64,000 bases of DNA from positions 48,994,001 through 49,058,000 of the forward strand of contig CP141127.1 in NCBI GenBank assembly GCA_035236585.1, written 5' to 3'. The stretch's first letter is position 1. Every line of letters starts with the position of its first letter. Below the pieces are notes generated by a model that saw only the letters and a list, made by a program, of their open reading frames with translations, was not told where the DNA came from and did not search any database. The position numbers and the translations under genes are program-made. This stretch comes from Warburgia ugandensis. Taxonomy: Eukaryota > Streptophyta > Magnoliopsida > Canellales > Canellaceae. Shown here in pieces: positions 47,493 through 58,632 of this stretch.

Positions 47493-48230
47493 TGTATTTA
47501 AACATATCCAAATCAATATTCCATTACTCAATGCAATAAAAGATATCCCTGCCTATGCCAAGTTCTTGAAAGAGCTTTGCACTAAAAAAAGAAAGCTAAA
47601 TGTCTAGAAAAAGGATTTCCTCAACAAGCAGGTGAGCTCTTTCATACAGTGCAAGACCCCACTGAAGTTTAGAGACCTAAGGTGTCCTACCATTTCCTGC
47701 ATTATTGGCGACCATGTCATAAATAGGGTACTACTTGACCTAGGGGCTAGTATTAACTTGTTGCCATACTCTTTCTATGAGAAAATAAGACCCAGTGAGT
47801 TAAAAACCAACAACTATCATGCTGCAATTAGCTAATAGATCTATCAAGATACCCTGTGGTTTGATTGAAGATGTGTTGATATAGATGGACCAGTTCTATT
47901 ACCCAATTGACTTCATTGTATTAGACACCTAGCCTATATCTGATCTCAATTGTTAGATTTCGATCATAGTTGGACATCTATTCTTCACGACATCCAATGC
48001 CATTATTAACTATAGGAATTGTATGATGAAATTGTCATTCAGTAACATGAAAGTTTAGTTAAATGTATTTAATGCCAATCAATAACATTTATACCTCGAT
48101 GATTCTTGTGATGCATATTTGATTGAGAGTTTAATTCATGACATTCATCCACCATCTTCCATCTCTATCCCATTAGAGGCTTGCCTCTTGCATTTTAATG
48201 GAGATTTTGATTTAAACAAGTCTATTGAAT
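47493..48230 (+). pseudogene. gag C-terminus and aspartic protease remnant of element A
   Basis: After the LINE the gag-pol frame resumes with 'QINIPLLNAIKDIPAYAKF' (about 47507-47560) and leads to the protease. The open part 47632-47835 shows 'PTISCIIGDHVINRVLLDLG' and 'ASINLLPYS'. The DLGAS triad corresponds to the catalytic D(T/S)G of retroviral-type proteases, with Leu in second position as in Athila elements. Downstream, 'VDFIVLDT'-like sequence continues in other frames to about 48000. Confidence 0.87.
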
Positions 48231-49930
48231 AGGCAAACAACCTTTTCAAGGCTGCTCTAATTATGGATACCTCCAAGTGGGGCCCTTATGTGGAACCACT
48301 TCCTCCTTCAAAGTCTATTCCCATACCCTCTATAGAGCAACCACCTTCTCTGGCCTTAAAAACTTTGCCTGACAATCTTAAATATTCTTACCTAGGACCA
48401 GATGAAACCTTACCTATTATAATAGCATCTAATTTAGATAATGAACAGGAGGGTAAGCTTCTAGATGTCTTGAGGAACATAAGATTGCTCTAAGGTGGAC
48501 CATAGTAGACATAAAAGGAATTAGTTTAGTTGCGTGCATGCATACAATACACCTAGAAGAAAATTCTAAACCCTCCGGGGAAACCCAAAGATGGCTGAAT
48601 CCCCACATGAAGGACGTGGTTAGAGATGAAGTCCTTAAGCTTGTAGATGTTGGCATCATATACTCTATCTCTAACAGCACTTGGGTTGGCCTGGTTTAAT
48701 TTATACCTAAGAAATCTAGGGTCATGGTAGTAAAAAATGAGAAAAATGAGTTAGTACCCACCTGCATGACCACCGAGTGGAGAGCCTTCATTAATTATAA
48801 GAAATTGAATGTGATCACAAGGATAGATCACTTTCCTCTACCTTTTATTAGACCAAATGTTAGAGAGGTTGGCCAAACATAGTTATTACTACTTTCTAGA
48901 TGGATACTCTAGTTATAACTAGATTCCTATAGCACCCGAGGATCAGGGTAAGACCTCCTTCACTTGGCATTTTGGAACCTTTGCTTACAAACATATGCCT
49001 TTTGCACTTTGCAATACTCTTGCTACACTTCAAAGGTGTATGTTGAACATCTTTTCTGATATGGTAGAAAGGTTTCTTGAGTTGTTCATGGATGACTTCT
49101 CAATATTTGGGTCATATTTTGATAAGGGCCTACACCACTTAAAGTTAGTTCTTGCAAGGTGTCAGGAAAATAATCTAGTATTAAATTGAGGAAAATGTCA
49201 ATTTATGGTACAAAATGGGATAGTTTTTGGCCATATAATATCACACAATGGGATAGAAGTTGATAAGGTTAAAGTGAATGTAATAACCAACCTTCCTCCA
49301 CCAAGGACAGTGAAAGAAATTAGTTCCTTTTTAGGGCATGCTGCTTTTACAGAAGATTCATTAATGACTTCAATAAAATTGGCAAACCCCTTTGTAATTT
49401 ACTGATAAAGGAGGCTACCTTTGACTTTGATGAGAATAGTAAGAAAGCATTTGCGTGAATTAAGGCTGAGTTGACTTTTGCACCCTTTAGTCAACAACCT
49501 AATTAGAACACACCATTTGAGATTATGTGTGATGTGTCAGACTATCCCATTGGAACTGTTTTGGGGTAATGTATCAATAAACTCCCCATTGAAATATATT
49601 ATGCTAGTAAAACACTAAATGATGTGCAACTCAACTATTCAACCATTGAAAAAGAGTTATTACCCATAGTGTTTGCTCTGAAAAAGTTTCAATCTTACAT
49701 GTTAAGGTCTAAAGTTATAATGTACTAGGATCACGCAACTTTAAAGTACCTCCTTTCTAAAAAGGATACAAAACCTTGATTGATCCATTGGATACTCCTA
49801 CTACAAGAGTTTAACTTAGAAATTTGGGAAAAGAAAGGTTCCAAAAATATCATAGCAAACCACTTATCCCGATTCGCAGTAGGGCACACTAACGATAATG
49901 TTCCTATAACTAATTCCTTTTTGGATGAAC
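48230..49930 (+). pseudogene. Reverse transcriptase-RNase H remnant of element A
   Basis: The linker 48263-48493 ('DTSKWGPYVEPLPP', 'LPDNLKYSYLGPDETLP') is open. Then come RT blocks 'FGTFAYKHMPFALCN', 'LATLQRCMLNIFSDMVERF' and catalytic 'LFMDDFSIFGS' (about 49090), 'GHIISHNGIEVDKVKVNVI' and 'EISSFLGHA'. RNase H shows 'MCDVSDYPIGTVLG', '[19 protein letters not shown]' and 'LSKKDTK'. Stops include TAG at 48920-48922 (conserved Gln), TGA after 'LVLN' at 49189 and others. It is close to the pol of G but has no 60-bp duplication. Confidence 0.9.
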
Positions 49931-50244
49931 AATTACTGCACAATTCCCAGTTACCTTGATATGCTGATATTGTGAATTATCTTATCATAGGACAAACGCC
50001 AAATCACTAGACCAAACAAGACAAGAAAATATTTTTGACTGAGGTTAGATATTGGGATGACTTGTACTCGTTCAAGTACTATCCCAATCGGGTGATAAGG
50101 AGATGCATACTAGATAGTGAGCATAATCAGATCATCTCCTTCTATCATGATCATGCATGTCGGGGGCATTTTAGCCCAAGAAAGATAGCTACAAAAATTT
50201 GGCAATGTGGTTTTTATTGGCCCATCATATTTAAGTATGCACAT

Positions 50245-50795
50245 TGTCACGGACTTGCATTGCAAGGCCCGTGACCAAGGCTTACAGCCTCTAAAGGAGG
50301 CTCACTTGGGACATAGACTTGACCTTAGGGACTCAGGCTTGCTTGTGAATGTCCATGGAACTTGGCCTGAATCTAGAAGGCCCAGTTTCTGGAAGTCTCT
50401 TTAAATATGTAGAAAGGTAGAAGGTTGGAGAAGTGTGTAGAGTTGTGTAGAGTTCTCTAGAGAGAGTTCTAGAGTAGTCCATAACCATAGGATTGTAAAC
50501 ATTTGGAATAATCTGGACCATCCATTGAGGAGGTGGATGGGGGAGAGCAAGTATAAATAGATGTAAGCTCCTCACTTGTAATCAGCTCAGATTAGCTCAG
50601 AGTTTAGCTAAAGTGAATACATTATGAGAGTTCCTTTCTGAGTTCTCTTGAGTTCCTCTCATTGCTTCTAAGGGTGAGTGAGTGTAGCCCTAGCAAGTGA
50701 GAGTTTGGGGTTAAGGGCTGACTTGTGCCCAGGAATTGGAGTTGTGCACAAGTGCCGCACGAGTTTAGCATAGGTGAAAGTGCAACCCCGTGACA
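50245..50795 (+). repeat. Solo LTR inserted in integrase
   Basis: A 551-bp block with perfect 8-bp inverted ends (TGTCACGG ... CCGTGACA) and flanks ACAT (50241-50244 and 50796-50799). With the next base out, CACAT and AACAT are a 4-of-5 match. Integrase reads across the join as in G. A TATA box at 50552-50559 fits an LTR promoter. Neither primer site nor coding part is present, so it is a solo LTR; by length and ends it is possibly Copia-type. The rest of that family is not in the window. Confidence 0.82.
50552..50559 (+). promoter_or_regulatory. TATA box in the solo LTR
   Basis: TATAAATA in 'gcaagtataaatagatg', 308 bp into the 551-bp LTR. It implies plus orientation of the LTR. Confidence 0.55.
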
Positions 50796-51600
50796 ACATG
50801 CTTACTACACATCATGTGTAAGGTGTCAATGGTTAAGAAGTCTAAGAAAGAGACACAAGATGCCCTTAAACCAAATCCTTGTTAAGAACCGTTCAATGTA
50901 TGGGGCATAGATTTCATGGGACCATTTCCTAATTCTTTCAGGGATCTTTATATTCTAGTGGTAGTGGACTATGTGTCCAAGTTAGTGGAGACTGTATCAT
51001 GCAAAAACAATGACCATAAAGTAGTAGTAGATTCTTGAAGGAAAATATTATGCACTTTGGTCCTTCAAAAGCCATAATAAGTGATGAGGGGAAACACTTT
51101 TGTTGTAAAGTGTTTGAGAATTTAATGAAAAAGTATGGTGTTAACCATAGGATAGCCACCCCATACCACCCTCAGACTAGTAGCCAAGTAGATATCTCAA
51201 ATAGGGAGATTAAGTGTATTCTAGAGAAAACAATCAATCCAAGTAGGAAATACTAGTCTATGAAACATAATGACACTTTGTGGGCTTATCGTACAACCTA
51301 TAAAACTCCAATAAGCCAATCACCCTACCACTTAGTCTATGGAAAGGCCTTCCAATTACCAATAGAGCTAGAACATAAGGCATTTGGGTTATCAAACAGC
51401 TCAATTTGGACTTAGATGCTACTAGGACCCACCAAAAACTCCAACTCAATGAGTTGGAGGAATTGAGAAAGGATGCATATGACTCTGCATGAATATACAA
51501 AGATCATATGAAGGTTAATCATGATAGCCAAATCTTAAGAAAATCCTTCACACTTGGGCAAAAGGTTTGCTGTATAATTCACAATTACATATCTTTCTAA

Positions 51601-52669
51601 GAAAGCTAAGATCTTAATGGATTAACCTTACATTGTACGCATAGTATATCCACATGGGGCCATCAAGATTGAAAAGGATGGTGAGATCCAAAAAGAAAAT
51701 GGTCAAAGGTTAAAACCTTTCCTCGAGAGGATACACTTACTATCATGACCCACCTTAGACTTTTTCAGGAACCCTTGCAGATCAGTATCCTTGCACTCAT
51801 CATTACGTTTGACTGAAGGCATAATACTTATTGCTACCTAGGATGAAACACAATTGTTTTTCAAAACCCAATTTTCTACATCTTTCCATTTTCATATAGG
51901 GTCCTACATTTTCAAACATTGGGGACAATTTTTCATTTAGGTTGGGGGGTAGATAGACATAGAGATTTTGAATTTTCCTAAGTTTTCTTGAATATTTTGA
52001 AAAAAATAGTTTTTGAGGTATAGTTCCCTTACTGTGATGACGACTAGACTTTCAGAACTTAGTAATTCTACTATTTTCACCATTTAATGGGAGTGTATAT
52101 ATGGATAGTTTTGCATATTACTCATGTGTTGAAGCATTTTATGAAGGTTGATTCTCAGAAAATATTTACACATAGCACATAGTCAAGACTAATAGAAAGG
52201 TATGACTTAGAGGCCCTGATGAAAATCAGTGGAGATCTATAATCTAGTGAACCTTAAAGATTATCTTCTTTCAAGAGAGTTATAAGTTATTCAATAGTTT
52301 TTTCAGCATACATAACTTAGTGCGATCTTGTTATCCTTGTTTTGGTTAGTTATCAAGAATAAATAGAAGTAATATATTTCTTTCCCAAAAGTTTATTAAA
52401 TCTAATAGGCTTTAGTAAACCTAGGGAATGATATAGGCCACCCTTGTTCAACTCAGAGACATAAAACCTACCCAATACAGTATACCATTAATTAACCCTT
52501 TGAGCCTATTATTTAGCCTTTTCTTCCTTAACCCATAATAAGCCAAAAAAAAGAACCCATTACCCACTTTCAAAATGAGTAGAGTTAGTATAAAAAAGTC
52601 AAAGAACTGTGAAAAATTAGTAGTCTTTCTTTCAAAGAAGTCAAAAGAAAAAGAAAAAGTGAAAAGATA
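51601..52669 (+). other. Element A, pol tail and 3' noncoding region part 1
   Basis: To about 51730 there are relics of the integrase tail ('LKPFLE'). After the 'ttggggggtagatag' stretch (51942-51956) the sequence is noncoding and matches the 3' regions of C and F. No ORF-X is present here, in contrast to G. LINE RTE-2 interrupts at 52670. Confidence 0.72.
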
Positions 52670-52888
52670 GGGGTCTTCCGCCAGGTGTCAATCGGCACAG
52701 AAGAAGTTGAGGATGATTTTGATTTTGTTATTTTTTTTCTTACTTGCAAATAAATATGCAGTTGTATATTAGTTTGTAAGTAAGAAGAGAAGATAAGAAA
52801 AATCATCTCCAAGTTCTTTAAAGGATGGAAACCTTAACATGACATGAATCAAAAACTGACATTCCCTCAAGTTAGGGCATCCCTCATA

Positions 52889-53095
52889 AGCAACGTGTTA
52901 CATCAGATCCTAGGTGCAATGAAAAATGGGCAACAATTGCTAGGGCATTCCCCCAAAAGTGATGTGCTACATCCAATCCTAGGTGTAGTGGAAAATGGGC
53001 AAGGGCTGCTAGGGTTTCCCCTCAGAAGTGACGCACTGCATCTGGACTCAGGTATAGTGAAAAGTGGGCATGGGTTCATACCATGGAGGTCAAGA
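52889..53095 (+). repeat. Three 69-bp tandem repeats upstream of the RTE-2 endonuclease
   Basis: Units start at 52889, 52958 and 53027. In one open frame (52844-53206) they encode three related 23-residue units: 'VLHQILGAMKNGQQLLGHSP', 'VLHPILGVVENGQGLLGFPL', 'ALHLDSGIVKSGHGFIPWRS'. RTE-1 has the same arrangement on the minus strand (about 47280-47090), partly out of frame. Confidence 0.9.
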
Positions 53096-53124
53096 AGTGT
53101 GCAGGTAAATAACCTATCTCAGGT

Positions 53125-53834
53125 GCATAGGATTCGTATCACCACATGGAATATAGGGACATTGATAGATAAGAGTCTGGAGTTAGTAGACACAATGAAA
53201 ATGTAGGACAGTCAACATCACTTGTATCCAAGAAACCAAGTGGAAAGGGCCTAAAACGAAAGAAATCGATGGGTATAGACTCTAGTACACAGGAAAGGAT
53301 AGTAACAACAATGCCGTAAAAATAATAGTGGATAAAGAATTAAAGGATAAAGTTGTGAACATTAAAAGAATCAATGATAGAATTATAATAATAAAACTTG
53401 TTCTAGGAGAACATATCATAAATATTATAAGTGCATACGCACCATAAGTAGGGTAAGAAGATATAATCAAGAGACATTTTTGGGTAGATATGGAGGGAGT
53501 CATGCAAGAAATTTCCAACACTTAGGGAATAGTTATAGGAGCATACTTAAATGGCCATGTAGGAAAAGAAAAGAAAGGATATGATGGGATACATGAAGGG
53601 TATGGTATAGGAGAACGAAATGAGATGGGGGAAACTATCCTCAATTTTTCTTTGGCATGTAACCTAGCAATTGCAAATACATTATTTAAGAAGAGGGATG
53701 GACACTTAATAACATTTAAAAGTGGACGTCATAAAATCCAAATAGACTTTTTTCTACTTATGAATACCGAAAGATCATTGTGTAAGGATTGTAAGGTGAC
53801 ACCAGTGACAGTTGAAGCTCACAACATAGATTAA
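53125..53834 (+). pseudogene. RTE-2 apurinic-type endonuclease remnant
   Basis: 'RITTWNIGTLIDKSLELVDT' is in frame after the tandem repeats. A frameshift then precedes 'IQETKWKG' (about 53227). Later blocks 'YLNGHVGKEKKGYDGIH' (about 53550) and the open stretch 53625-53834 with 'NTLFKKRDGHLITFKSG' and 'QIDFFLLMN' match RTE-1. The D of the usual GGDLNG block is Y here, so catalysis would be lost even without the frameshifts. Confidence 0.87.
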
Positions 53835-54199
53835 TGGTTATAGGTATCTATATTAAAAGATGGAAGAAAGGAAATGAACTTAATAGGTATCCAAAAACTA
53901 AGTGGTGGAACTTAAAAGGAGAGAAAATAACCTCATTCAAAAATAAGTTGGTGGTAGAAGGAAATTGGAACTATGAACAGAAGTAAACACCATGTGGACT
54001 AATATGGTTGAGTCCAATAAGAAAGTGGCAAAAGATGTGTTTTAAAGAATGGTAGAAGACTAAAAATAATGAAAAATATGAACATTTTAAGAATGCTAAA
54101 AGGGTTGCTAAGAGAATAGTGAGGCTAAACTTAAGGTATATAATGACCTCTATAGTTGACTAGAATCAAGAGAAGGTGAGAAAGATGTGTTTAAACTTG

Positions 54200-55690
54200 C
54201 AAAAAGAAGAAAATAGAAGGTTAAGGACTTAGACCATGTTAGGTGCATTAGAAGTGATGATCAAAGGGTATTAGTCAAAGATGATGAAATCAAACAAAGG
54301 TGGGAAACTTACTTTCAAAAAATTTTAAATGACAATGGCTCTGAGAATATAGGATTGAAAATATTGTAAACCTAAATAGCATTGGACATTACAGATATGA
54401 ATGTAGGATTAGAATACCTGAGGTGAAAGAGCACTTGAAAAGGATGAAATCAGGAAATGCCATGGGGCATGATGGTATACCAATAGAGGTTTGGAAGCAT
54501 ATGGGAGATACTAGAGTAGTTTGGTTGACCAAGTTGTTTAACAAGATTATAAAATCAAAGAAAATGTCGGATGAATAGAGGAAAATCTCTATTGTACCAA
54601 TTTATAAGAATAAAGGAGACATACAGAGCTGCACTAATTATCAAGGATCAAACTTATGAACCATAGTATGAAACTTTTTGAAAGAGTGATTGAAAAGAGG
54701 CTACGGCATGGGGCAAGTGTATTAGAGAACTAATTTGGTTTCATACCTGGGAGGTCTACCATGGAACATATTTTCTTAATAAGACAATTGATAGAGAAAT
54801 ATAGGGAGAGAAGGAAAGACCTCCACATGGTTTTTATTTACTTAGAGAAAGCTTATGATAGAATCCCTAAAGAGTTAATATAGAGGGTGTTGGGAGAGAA
54901 AGGGATTTTGTGATGGTATATAGACATAATTAAAGATATGTATGAGGGAGCAGTAATAAATATTAAGACTACTAGTGGTGAGACCTATGATTTTTCTGTC
55001 ACTATAGGATTGTACCAAGGATCGGCATTGAGCCCATACCTTTCCACATTGGTTATGTATAAGTTAACAAAACATCTACACAAGGAGATTCCCTGGTGCA
55101 TGCTATTTGTAGATGATATAGTATTAATTGCTAAGACAAGGGGGGCATAAATACAAAGCTAGAGTTATGTAGAGAAGCATTAGAATTTAAAGGATTTAAA
55201 ATTAGCAAAACTAAGACAGAATATATGGAATGCAATTTTGGCAAGGAAAGGAGTAGGAGAGGAATACTAGCTAAGACTGATAACTGAGAAGTCTGGTAAA
55301 AGACCACTTTGAGTACTTAGGATCAATGATTCATGAGAGTGGAGAGATGAGGTTACTAAGAGAATCCAAGCAGGTTAGATCAAATGGAGATGTACACCTA
55401 GAGTTTTGTGTGATTGGCGGGTGTCACTCAAACTAGAAGGAAAATTCTACCAGATGGCCATAAGGCTAGCCATGCTATATGGATTAGAGTGTTGGGTAGT
55501 TAAGGAACATCATGTTCGTAGGATGAGTGTTGCGAAAATGAGGATGTTGAGATGGATGGATGGCAAGATAAGAAAGGATAGAATTAGAAATGACAACATT
55601 AGAGGAAACTTAGGGGTAGCACAAATAGGTAATAAGATGTGGGAGATTAGACTTAGATGGTTTGAACATGTCCAAAGGTGACGCAAAATA
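54200..55690 (+). pseudogene. RTE-2 reverse transcriptase remnant
   Basis: Blocks in order: 'KDLDHVRCIRSDDQRVLVKD' (about 54222), 'AMGHDGIPIEVWKHMGDT' (about 54460), '[11 protein letters not shown]', '[11 protein letters not shown]' (about 54835; the catalytic Asp of DLEKAYD is Tyr), the open part 54938-55150 with 'YQGSALSPYLSTLVMYKL' and 'CMLFVDDIVLI' (FVDD catalytic pair kept), and the C-terminal part 55406-55681 with 'MLYGLECWVVKEHHVRRM'. Stops and frameshifts break it. Confidence 0.88.
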
Positions 55691-55900
55691 GCATTGATTA
55701 GGAGTGAGGCAATGCTAGTAGAAGTTTCTAAAAGGGCAAAGGGGAGCCCCAAAAGAACATGGATAGAAGTGGGGAGATAAGATTTAAGAACTTTGGGAGT
55801 AAATGAAGCCATGATATTAATAGAGAGGAATGGAGGAACAAGATTCATGTGGCTGACCCCTAATTACGATAAGGTCTTGAAGATGATGATTAGAAATAGA

Positions 55901-56714
55901 AGAGAAAAGTTGAAAGACAAGAATACAAAGGAAATTCACTTTAGTATAGTCAAGGATCAATTGTCCAACAATCAAAAAGAAGATCTCTACTCAATTTTGA
56001 ACCTTTGAAATCCTTATATCCTTCTTTTCAAAACCTTACCCAAGCCCATGTTTCATCCTAGTTAAAGACCTATGGATCTTTAGTGGAACATAGCCTTAAA
56101 GAGGGTTTAAAAAGAAGAATTAAGGTAAAAGACCCTGACTATTCTTGGCAATAACATCTACTCTTAAGGATCACTTTTCCTTGTATCTTTAGTATTAAAA
56201 ATTTATGTGAACCATTAGCATATTGGATCTGATCACATAATGAGAGAAATATGTTCAATCTCTTATCCAAAAGCTTCATTTTTAAGAGTATACTTGAGAG
56301 GATTTGGGGTCAAAACATATTTCTAATTCAATTTGAGCATATCTAATTAGAAGTTATGACTTTTGTGGCCATATGCACACATGTACCTTGACAAATAACT
56401 AGAATAAGATGTCATTAATGTGTGTATAATTTGTAGAATTGTCAATCCCCTCCATTAAGTTGTGAAAAAGAAGTAGGGTGCTAATGAATAAGGATTCTCT
56501 GAGAAAAATAGGGAACTCAACCTTATGAAATTTTGTGGGTATATTTACTACAAACCCTCATGAGGCACAACTCATCCACTAGGGGTAACCTAAGGGTTTA
56601 AGGGCTTGTTACATATACTAAATGCAATCATTAGTAGTTACGAAAGTGGTACTTTGTACCTATTTTAGTAAAATAATTTTTTGTATGTTTTGCTTGGGAT
56701 TAGCAAAAATGCTA
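55901..56714 (+). other. Element A, 3' noncoding region part 2
   Basis: Noncoding. It matches 5175-6000 and 15905-16700 (reverse strand) and 61561-62480 (direct). It runs to the purine tract before the 3' LTR. Confidence 0.72.
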
Positions 56715-56724
56715 GTTGGGGGAG
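56715..56724 (+). other. Polypurine tract of element A
   Basis: GTTGGGGGAG directly before the LTR start TGGTAAGTG. Same core as in C and F. Confidence 0.78.
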
Positions 56725-58632
56725 TGGTAAGTGTTTAATTTTACATAAAAATTACCCAATTAGTAGCCAATGTGTTATAACTTATAATGTTAAATTATTA
56801 TTTTTGGCCAAAATTTGTAACACATGCATTTTTGACCTAAGAAATAAAAAATGTGAAATTTTATAGATTCAAAGGCTAGTCCAAAGTAAGTATGTTAATG
56901 ATCACATTTTTGTAGGATATAATTAAAGGTTTTTACTTTTTATAGGAAGTGAGATAGTGATCTGATGGCTGAGATCAATCAAGATGAACATTGAAGAACA
57001 AGATCAAAAGATTGAGTCAAAGCCTATGAATCATCAATGCAACATGAGATTGAGATTAAGATCAAGCAACCATCATCTTGCTAACTCATCACCCACCTAA
57101 CCTTCCTTGTTCAATATCCTAACCCTAACGCCACTTTTCTCATGTTTTCACCCCTTCCTAAGTTAAGAAACTACTCATTTATATATAGCCCCATGTTCCA
57201 TACGAATTTCTAAGTAGAGGTTGAGTGACACAACCTTGAATTCCAGCTTTCCTTTAATGCTTAAGTTGTTGCTATATGTTGAAACTTTGCTGGTGCTTTT
57301 CTTCTTTTGGTTTTCTAATTATTATCTTTGTTATTTGCTTTCCAATTCCAAGTTAGTAATTTACTTTCATAGCTTACATTCATAGTTGTTTCATGTGGTT
57401 TTTACTTCTTTGAATTACACGCCTAGTTCCATCCTTGTTCCCATTCTTCCTTGCTTTCATACCTCTAGTTTTCTTTGCTTATTCCCTTAAGATCTAACTT
57501 AACTTCCCTCTGGTAGTGACAGCCAAGATAGGAGATGGCTTAGAGCCTTGAGTTTCCACTTAGTTTTACACATTTTTCTCCATGTTTTGCATCTTAATTT
57601 TGGGAAATTTTTCCTTAGTTAGTTCATCCACATAACCCTTATTTCTCTTAAATTCCTTCATAGGTTTTATTTGCATGTCATTTTACTTCAGTTAGTATCT
57701 TTATATTGAATTTTTTTTGTTGTTTAGAATCATTTTTGCAAGCAAGAATAGTGCACACTTAACACATGTTGTAGACAGCTTTATGCATCTAATTTTTTTT
57801 GTGTAATTTGAACATGATACGATAAAATTCTTTGGGAATTATTGTTATGGATTAATTATTTCATCAAATTACTTGAGATCTGAGTTGTTCCCTTGCATAA
57901 AAGTTATTGTTTTAGTACCTTTTTAGTATGAGATTTGTTTATTGTTCTTATGTACCAAAATCTAGAAATTGTTTTTCCCTTAATTTTGTGCTTTAATTCT
58001 ACCCATCTAAATTTTTTTCTTGAACCCTAGGTACCTATTTAGATTTTCATTTTTTTTATTAGATTCTATAGTTATATTGCATGTTAGCTTACTGTTAATT
58101 TCTGCCATAGAACCATTCGCACAATCCATGAACCATATGCATGGTACTTGACCTCTTGCTTATTTGACTTTTGGATAAGTTAGTTGCATGATCTTGATTT
58201 AGAAATTGTTAATCAGTTGTTTGAATATTTTTTTAGGTTTAGAAAGTTTACTTTTTTCATTTTAGAAATTTTCCTTCTTAGTAGGTTTTAGGTTAGGTAA
58301 GTTTTAATTTAGGAAATTTTATAATTTAGTAGTTTCCTTAAGTTTCATTGCTTAGTTTGAATCTTTCTAAAGTGCTGTAGTTTTCTTTAGTTAAGTGCAT
58401 GTTAGTTAGGTAAGTTTTCTTTTTAATTTTAGTTTCTAATTCCATACATGTTTCTAATTTGAGTACTTTAATTTCATAATTCAATCCAAACCCTTCTCTT
58501 TTGGCTGAAGCTAAATAATTTGAATAAGATCCAATCCATTGAAAATTTGTGAGATTCCTAGTGGGATCGACCTCGCTCATGTGAAAATACTACATTGATT
58601 TGTGCACTAGTGAGTAATTTTAAAGCTGCACA
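56725..58632 (+). repeat. Element A, 3' LTR
   Basis: Starts TGGTAAGTGTTTAATTTTAC and ends 'AAAGCTGCACA' (end uncertain by 2 bp), followed by ATGCAA. It lacks what corresponds to about 11030-11770 of the 5' LTR (join near 57064-57075) and has one copy of the 370-bp unit. Confidence 0.87.

Larger units (their letters stand above)
49960..51600 (+). pseudogene. Integrase remnant of element A, split by a solo LTR
   Basis: The H2C2 domain is open at 50035-50244 ('FYHDHACRGHFSPRKIATKI', 'CGFYWPIIFK'). It is broken at 50245 and resumes at 50796 with the Cys pair and 'RCQWL'. The core shows '[12 protein letters not shown]' (about 50965, first Asp) and, open at 51035-51256, '[20 protein letters not shown]' and '[20 protein letters not shown]'. 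The third acidic position is Asp instead of the usual Glu (QVEVSN in G), a change likely to impair catalysis. The tail with 'RKDAYDSA' continues to about 51600. Confidence 0.9.
52670..55900 (+). mobile_element. RTE-2: RTE-clade LINE inserted in the A 3' region
   Basis: About 3.2 kb, plus strand, a diverged sister of RTE-1 over its whole length: 5' region 'tcttccgccaggtgtcaatc', repeats, endonuclease, RT and 3' end 'GTGGCTGACCCCTAATTACG', then 'gatgatgatta'. The flanks GAAAAAGTGAAAAGATA (52653-52669) and GAGAAAAGTTGAAAGACA (55902-55919) are a degenerate target duplication. The 3' noncoding region of A continues on both sides. Confidence 0.9.
10687..58632 (+). mobile_element. Element A: Athila-like Ty3/Gypsy retrotransposon with nested insertions
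   Basis: In order: 5' LTR (10687-13698), tRNA-Asp-type primer site (13708-13725), leader split by element C (13726-13933 and 41546-42480), gag split by LINE RTE-1, protease, RT-RNase H, integrase split by a solo LTR, 3' noncoding region split by LINE RTE-2, purine tract (56715-56724), and 3' LTR (56725-58632). The word ATGCAA occurs directly left (10681-10686) and right (58633-58638), a probable target duplication; a 5-bp version shifted by one base is also possible. Without insertions the element would be about 14 kb. All coding parts are broken, and the LTRs differ by a 370-bp duplication and a deletion of about 0.74 kb. Confidence 0.88.
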
